The notes under the pieces: model-generated
What the model saw: the letters and a program-made list of their open reading frames with translations, nothing else
What the model was told of the DNA's origin: nothing
Database searches by the model: none
Shown here: positions 57,689 to 63,256 of the stretch, piece by piece
Numbering within the stretch: the first letter of the stretch is position 1
How the letters are laid out: each line of letters begins with the position of its first letter
Translations under genes and position numbers: made by a program
Assembly (NCBI GenBank): GCA_017614315.1
Contig: JAGACA010000021.1
Location: 1 to 63,256, forward strand
Reading direction: 5' to 3'
From: Clostridia bacterium
GTDB lineage: Bacteria > Bacillota > Clostridia > Christensenellales > CAG-138
Length of the DNA: 63,256 nucleotides

Positions 57689-59907
57689 GGGATCTCCTCC
57701 TTATAGCGGGCAAGCGCTCCGCGGACGGAAGACTCGAGCTTTTCGTCCATCCTTTCGCCCGTTTTCAGAGCGGCGGCCAGTTCTTCGCAGTTGGTCTCGA
57801 AATAATCGTAAAGCCCGCGCTCGAAGCTCTCCATCGCGCTTGCGGGAACGCCCTCGGCATAACCCTCCGAAACGGCGAATATTATCAGCGCCTGCTTCCA
57901 GTCGGGAAGCGGCTCGTACCGCTTTTGGCGGAGGGCGCGCATCATCTTTTCGCCGCGCTCGAGCACCATGCCGGAGCTTCTGTCAAGCTCCGAACCGAAC
58001 TGTGCGAAGGACGCGAGCTCGCGGTACTGGGCAAGCTCCATGCGAAGCTTGCCGGAGACCTGCTTCAAAAGCTTCGTCTGCGCCGCCGAGCCCACGCGGG
58101 AAACGGATAGTCCCACGTTGACCGCCGGGCGCTGACCCTCGTTGAACAGGTCGCTTTCGAGGAATATCTGACCGTCGGTGATGGATATGACGTTCGTCGG
58201 GATATAGGCGGAGATGTCGCCCGCCTGCGTTTCGATTATGGGCAGCGCGGTCACGGAGCCGCCGCCCGCCTCGGGCGAAAGCCTTGCCGCGCGTTCGAGC
58301 AGCCTTGAATGCAGATAGAACACGTCGCCCGGGTACGCCTCGCGGCCGGAGGGCCGGTGCAGGAGCAGCGACAGCTCGCGGTACGCGACCGCGTGCTTCG
58401 AAAGATCGTCGTAAACGATCAGGCAGTCCATGCCCTTGTACATGAAGTATTCGCTCATCGCCGCGCCGGCAAAGGGGGCTATGTACTGCATGGAAGCGGA
58501 GCTCGAAGCGGGCGCGGAGACGATGGTCGTGTACTCCATCGCGCCGTGCTTTTCGAGCTTGTCGCGGATCTCGGCCACGGTGGAATCCTTCTGACCTATC
58601 GCGACGTATATGCAGGGAACGTTCCTGCCCTTCTGATTGATTATCGCGTCTATCGCGAGCGCGGATTTGCCCGTGCTGCGGTCGCCGATAATCAGCTCGC
58701 GCTGACCGCGGCCGATCGGGACGAGCGCGTCTATCGCCTTTATGCCCGTGTGCATCGGCGTCGATACCGAGCGCCTGTCGGGTATGCCCGCGGCCTTGAA
58801 CTCGATGGGTCGGCGCTCGCGTGTCCTGATCCTGTCGCCGCCGTCTATCGCACGGCCGAGAGGATCGACGACCCTGCCCAAAAGCTCCTCGCCCACGGGC
58901 ACGCTCGCGATCCTGCCCACGCGGCGGACGCGGCTCAGCGTTTCGATCTGCTCGAATCTGCCGAACACCACGCATCCTATGCGCTCCGGCTCTATGTCGA
59001 GTATCATTCCGCGCTCGCCGCACTCGAACTCGATGACCTCGCCGTACATTATGTCGGCAAGACCGTCAAGACGGCAGATGCCGTCCGAAACGGACAGCAC
59101 GCGGCCGAGCTGGAATTCGTCTATCCGGGGCGATTCCTCGCTTATGCCCGCCATTATGTCGGCAAATATCCCGTCCGCGTCGACGCCGTCGGACATGGGA
59201 CGTTTTAAGAGGTTTCGCTCGAGGTGGTAGAGCATGTTTTTTACGGTGCAGTCGTAGACCGTATCGCCGATCCTCAGCCGCAGCCCGCCGATGAGCTCGG
59301 GATCGGTCTTGACCCAGAAGCTCGGCCTTCCGTCGACCTCGTCGAGCAGGGACTCGGCGCGCTTCTTCAGCTTATCGACGATCTCGTCCGCAAGCGGATA
59401 CGCGCTCGAAAGCGTGACGTACAGCACGTCGTGATGCATCAGATAGCACATATCGCCGGGGGTCAGCCTGATCCTTTCGAGTATGCTGTCGGCGATGCCG
59501 GCCTCTTTTTTGCGTATGAGCGAAGCCTGCGGCTCGCCGGAAAGATGCTCCGCAAGCCTTGCGCAGAGCGCCTTTACCGCCTTCTCCCTGGAAAGCAGCA
59601 TCGCCTCGCGCCTCTGAGCGGAGATGCGCGCGTCGGACGAAGCGAGGAGCTGTTTTTTCTTCTGCTCCGTGCTTTCGGCGATCCGCATTTGCTCGCCGGC
59701 GAAGGCTTCGGGAGCTTCCTCCGGCTCTGCCGGGGCTTCGGTATAGGCCGGATCCTCCGCGGGAGCGAGCGCGGCTTCCGCCTCATCGAGCTCGGCGGCG
59801 ATGCGCTCGCGCCTTGACGAGAACTTCTTTTTAAGCGGCTTATATCCCACTATAAGAAGGATGACGGCGAGGAGAGCGAAATTGATAAGCGCGTATACGT
59901 AATACAT
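57676..59907 (-). CDS. atpA: Fused ATP synthase subunit: b-type anchor, delta C-terminal domain and alpha
   Basis: A single 743-codon frame. Residues 3-22 form a transmembrane helix, followed by YKPLKKKFSSRRERI as in b/b' subunits. An Ala/Glu/Pro-rich stretch (about 40-70) leads to a helical region (about 70-145). Residues 155-235 match the delta (OSCP) C-terminal domain, with VTLSSAYPL, DPELIGGLRLRIGD and the final LYHLERNLL. Met238 onward is a complete 506-residue alpha with P-loop GDRSTGKSA, IYVAIGQKDSTV and VGLSVSRVGSAAQ. No stop, frameshift or clear Shine-Dalgarno marks Met238. No separate atpH exists. Mycobacteria have a b-delta fusion; joining alpha as well is new to me. Confidence 0.93.
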
Positions 59908-60335
59908 CAGCCCTCACCGCCCTTCGTCAGCTTTTCGGTAAAGGCTTCCGTCATCCTGTCCATGAGTGAAGCGAGCCTTTCGTCGGCAAGCTTTCCGGCT
60001 TTTCCGACCTCGGCAAAGGCGGCGTTTTCACGCGCGGCAAGCTCCTCGGCGTAATCCTTCAGCTCCTGCTTCGCGTTCTCCTCGGCGGCGGCGATGATCC
60101 TCCGGGCTTCGTCCTCCGCGGCTCTTTGGCTCGCGGCGCGCGCCTCAAGCGCCCGTGCGCGGCTCTCCTCAAGGGACTGCTCCCTCTCCATTGCCCTTAT
60201 GTGCGCGCGGGCGACCTTGTCCTTTCGTTCGTCCATATGCCTCAAAACGGGCTTTATCAAAAGACCGTTCAGTACGAGCACGAACAGCATGAACAGGATT
60301 ATCGTCCAGATTATGTCGGGGAGGTTTATGTTCAT
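59907..60335 (-). CDS. atpF: ATP synthase subunit b
   Basis: Peripheral-stalk subunit; 142 residues. An N-terminal membrane helix (about 8-27) is followed by KPVLRHMDERKDKV and a long charged helix rich in Ala, Glu and Arg to the end. Its first residues match other bacterial b subunits. The next gene carries a second b-like anchor, so the stalk may be a b/b' heterodimer. It overlaps that gene by one base. Confidence 0.95.
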   Translation of the reverse strand: MNINLPDIIWTIILFMLFVLVLNGLLIKPVLRHMDERKDKVARAHIRAMEREQSLEESRARALEARAASQRAAEDEARRIIAAAEENAKQELKDYAEELAARENAAFAEVGKAGKLADERLASLMDRMTEAFTEKLTKGGEG

Positions 60336-60338
60336 CTA

Positions 60339-61244
<906 letters not shown>

Positions 61245-61252
<8 letters not shown>

Positions 61253-61538
61253 CGGAGCTTTCCTTTCCCGTTCCGCGTATCAGAAGCAGTGTGAATACGA
61301 TCAGTCCTGCGGTCGCGCCGAGCGCGCCGGCGATCATGAAAACGGTCAGATCGAGCTTCAAGGCCCGTCCTATAAAATAGATCGCCGCAAGGCAGCCCCC
61401 GGCGACCAGCGTCCTCAAAGGCAGTATCATATAGACGCCGGACTTTTTGCCGAGCGCCGATCGCGTGATAAGATAATTGACGAATTCCGCCAGCGCGCCT
61501 CCCGAAAAGGCGATCACGGCGGGCAGGATCTCTTTCAC
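61245..61538 (-). CDS. Small membrane protein at the head of the atp operon, AtpI-like
   Basis: A 97-residue protein with three to four hydrophobic helices. Size, topology and position ahead of atpB match ATP synthase subunit I (AtpI/UncI), a c-ring assembly or ion factor, but sequence identity is too weak to be sure. The start is GTG 61538 with AGAGG 8 bases upstream. Confidence 0.7.
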
Positions 61539-61565
61539 AACGAATACCTCTGGGCGATTTTACAT

Positions 61566-61594
61566 ATTTTATCCCAAAGCAGCCCGATTGTCAA
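61566..61594 (-). promoter_or_regulatory. Promoter of the ATP synthase operon
   Basis: Reverse strand: perfect -35 TTGACA (61594-61589), 17-base spacer, -10 TAAAAT (61571-61566). Confidence 0.82.
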
Positions 61595-61629
61595 GAACGC
61601 CGCGCGGGACGATCCGAAGCGCCGAAAGG

Positions 61630-61658
61630 TTGATTATTTGATTGAATAATGTTATAGT
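61630..61658 (+). promoter_or_regulatory. Promoter of the second HD-GYP gene
   Basis: -35 TTGATT (61630-61635), 17-base spacer, -10 TATAGT (61653-61658), divergent from the atp promoter. Confidence 0.6.
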
Positions 61659-61687
61659 TTTTTTACATACGAAAAGGGGGTGTTCTC

Positions 61688-63046
61688 ATGACGATCGAGA
61701 TATCTGCGGTCAGTCTGATCAACATTATTCTGCTTGCGGCTGGCATAGGAGTCTGCATCCTGGGCTTCCTTCACATCAAAATGGCGTCCGAGGTGCAGAG
61801 CGATTTCCGGTACGCCTTTGTCGCCGTGTTCATTTTGCTGACCGTTTTCATGGCTTCCCACATCGCGAGAAGCATACTTGACGGCACCCCGGGAGCAGCG
61901 GCGGGAGCGATCCTCCGTATACTTGCTTTTACCGGGATATTTGCGGCCGGCATGGTCGCGTTTGTGATATTCTTACTTTTCATATTTCTCGAGAAGCGTA
62001 AGAATGTCAGAAAAACGCTGATAATCATGCTGTGCCTGCTTTTCTCGGTTAATCTCGCGCTTCTGATCTTCGGAAGCGTATCGGGCGCGTATTACAGCTT
62101 CGGCGCGGAGAATACATTCACCCGCGGCCCGCTGTACCCCGTAATTTTCGCCGTTCCGCTCATACTGACAGCGGTCAACATGGTCATTCTCGCCCGATAC
62201 GGCAAGCACATCACCCCGCGCCTCGTGCGAGCCTTCTGGTTCTTCTTTATCGCGGCCGCCGCCGCGATGCCGATCCAGTGCCTCACAAACGGGATACAGT
62301 ACACGGTCGTTGCGGCGGTGCTGGGCTCGGCGACCATGTACTTTGTCCTGCTCAAGGAGCAGAGGGACGTGTTCAAACACAATATCCGGTCTATCGAGCG
62401 GCTGCAGGACGGGCTGATACTCGTCATGGCGGACCTGGTCGAGAGCCGCGACAAATGCACCGGCGATCACGTCCGCAAGACTGCGGAGTACACGCGGATC
62501 ATCATGGAGCAGATGAGGAAGGACTGCTCGTATCCCGACGAACTGACCGACGAGTTCATCGAAGACGTGGTTCGTTCCGCGCCGCTTCACGACGTCGGGA
62601 AGATACAGGTCTCCGATGCAATCTTAAACAAACCGGGAAGGCTGACCCCGGAGGAGTTCGAGGAGATAAAGAGCCATACTACCGCGGGAAGGGACATCCT
62701 CACCGAAGCCATAGACATGGTCTCCGAGGAGAGATCCGGATATCTCCTCGAGGCGAGGAACCTCGCATACTGTCACCACGAAAAATGGAACGGCACGGGC
62801 TATCCGCAGGGGCTCGCGGGCGAAAAAATACCGCTTTCCGCCCGGATCATGGCTGTCGCGGACGTGTTCGACGCGCTCGTCTCCAAGCGCAGCTACAAAG
62901 AAGGGCTCCCGATCGAAAAAGCGACGGAGATCATACGCGAGGGTATCGGGACGCATTTCGACCCGCTTGTCGCGGAGGCTTTTCTGAAAGCGGGAGCCGA
63001 GGTGCGCGCGGTGGCCTTATCCCACGAGAAGAAAGCCGCCGGATGA
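61688..63046 (+). CDS. Membrane HD-GYP phosphodiesterase with seven- to eight-helix N-terminal region
   Basis: A 452-residue predicted cyclic-dinucleotide phosphodiesterase. Residues 1-225 hold seven or eight transmembrane helices, similar in layout to 7TM histidine-kinase sensor regions, with no large extracytoplasmic domain. The HD-GYP domain (about 240-440) has His301-Asp302 in LHDVGK and GYP at 371-373 in HHEKWNGTGYP. It shares the CTGDH(V/I)(R/K)KT and ILNKPGRLT stretches with the copy at 17.9 kb. Shine-Dalgarno GGGGGTG lies 6 bases before the ATG. Confidence 0.93.
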   Translation: MTIEISAVSLINIILLAAGIGVCILGFLHIKMASEVQSDFRYAFVAVFILLTVFMASHIARSILDGTPGAAAGAILRILAFTGIFAAGMVAFVIFLLFIFLEKRKNVRKTLIIMLCLLFSVNLALLIFGSVSGAYYSFGAENTFTRGPLYPVIFAVPLILTAVNMVILARYGKHITPRLVRAFWFFFIAAAAAMPIQCLTNGIQYTVVAAVLGSATMYFVLLKEQRDVFKHNIRSIERLQDGLILVMADLVESRDKCTGDHVRKTAEYTRIIMEQMRKDCSYPDELTDEFIEDVVRSAPLHDVGKIQVSDAILNKPGRLTPEEFEEIKSHTTAGRDILTEAIDMVSEERSGYLLEARNLAYCHHEKWNGTGYPQGLAGEKIPLSARIMAVADVFDALVSKRSYKEGLPIEKATEIIREGIGTHFDPLVAEAFLKAGAEVRAVALSHEKKAAG

Positions 63047-63256
63047 TCCATCCGCCGGCCGGACGGCCGCTTCGAGCCCCTTCGGTTCATCGTTCCAGTC
63101 GGGACGGGGCTCTGAACCCCGCGCAGCGAGCTGCCGAGCTTGAAACCGACTTGCGTGACGCTGCGCTTGAATTTGCTTCGCAAATTCAGGGTTCAAGAAT
63201 GAACTTATAATAATGACAGAGAGGACTGCGATGCAGTCCTCTCTGTCATTGGTACA
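63047..63256. repeat. Palindrome-rich window end, probable repeat element
   Basis: No gene is seen. An 8-bp hairpin GAATTTGC-TTC-GCAAATTC lies at 63169-63187. An 18-bp perfect stem follows at 63212-63229 and 63233-63250 with loop GAT. Neither has a proper T tract on the plus strand. The density of palindromes suggests a dispersed repeat or mobile-element end. Confidence 0.5.

Overview
The window is a GC-rich chromosomal segment of a spore-forming Firmicute, most likely an uncultured gut-type Clostridia. The class call rests on the gene set: SpoIID and SpmA/SpmB for sporulation; rpmH-rnpA-yidD-yidC-jag-mnmE-mnmG-rsmG-noc-parA-parB in the conserved Firmicutes order; and secreted leucine-rich-repeat proteins ending in type I dockerins. 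Order or family cannot be fixed from sequence reading alone. No tRNA, rRNA, CRISPR, prophage or insertion sequence was recognised.

Layout. 0-2.5 kb: tail of rplA, a YwaF-type membrane protein and an M29 aminopeptidase. 2.5-4 kb: a gap with DnaA-box-like nonamers and an orphan histidine kinase. 4-15.6 kb: the rpmH-to-rsmI block covering ribosomal protein, RNase P, membrane insertion, tRNA/rRNA modification and chromosome segregation, with two perfect parS sites. 15.6-20 kb: spoIID, a VanY-type carboxypeptidase lipoprotein and a membrane HD-GYP protein. 20-28.5 kb: ychF, DUF1385-prmC-prfA, tsaC, rpiB, upp and convergent murC. 28.7-34.6 kb: three tandem secreted LRR-dockerin genes. 34.7-39 kb: AEC transporter, gltX, a uridine kinase and an AI-2E family permease. 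39-46.2 kb, reverse strand: recF-gyrB-gyrA-cca. 46.3-55.1 kb: flavodoxin-like protein, degV-pckA, comB homolog, spmA-spmB, MATE transporter, small membrane proteins and a DMT transporter. 55.2-61.5 kb, reverse strand: a complete F-type ATP synthase operon. 61.7-63 kb: a second HD-GYP protein, then palindromes at the window end.

The most unusual feature is in the ATP synthase operon. Subunit delta is not a separate gene. One 743-codon frame carries a b-type membrane anchor, a delta C-terminal domain and a full-length alpha subunit, and epsilon is shortened to its beta-sandwich. The usual 3:1 alpha:delta stoichiometry makes this hard to reconcile with standard F1Fo architecture unless the product is processed or initiated internally.

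Other points of interest are the split origin neighbourhood (the rpmH block and recF-gyrBA are 30 kb apart, convergent, and without dnaA/dnaN), the tandem LRR-dockerin paralogs sharing a 32-bp 3' element, an in-frame N-terminal extension on MurC behind a strong Shine-Dalgarno, a cysteine-bearing insertion in YidC, and two genes whose promoters imply leaderless mRNAs. Promoters and terminators were read by eye from consensus matches and hairpins, and none has been tested.
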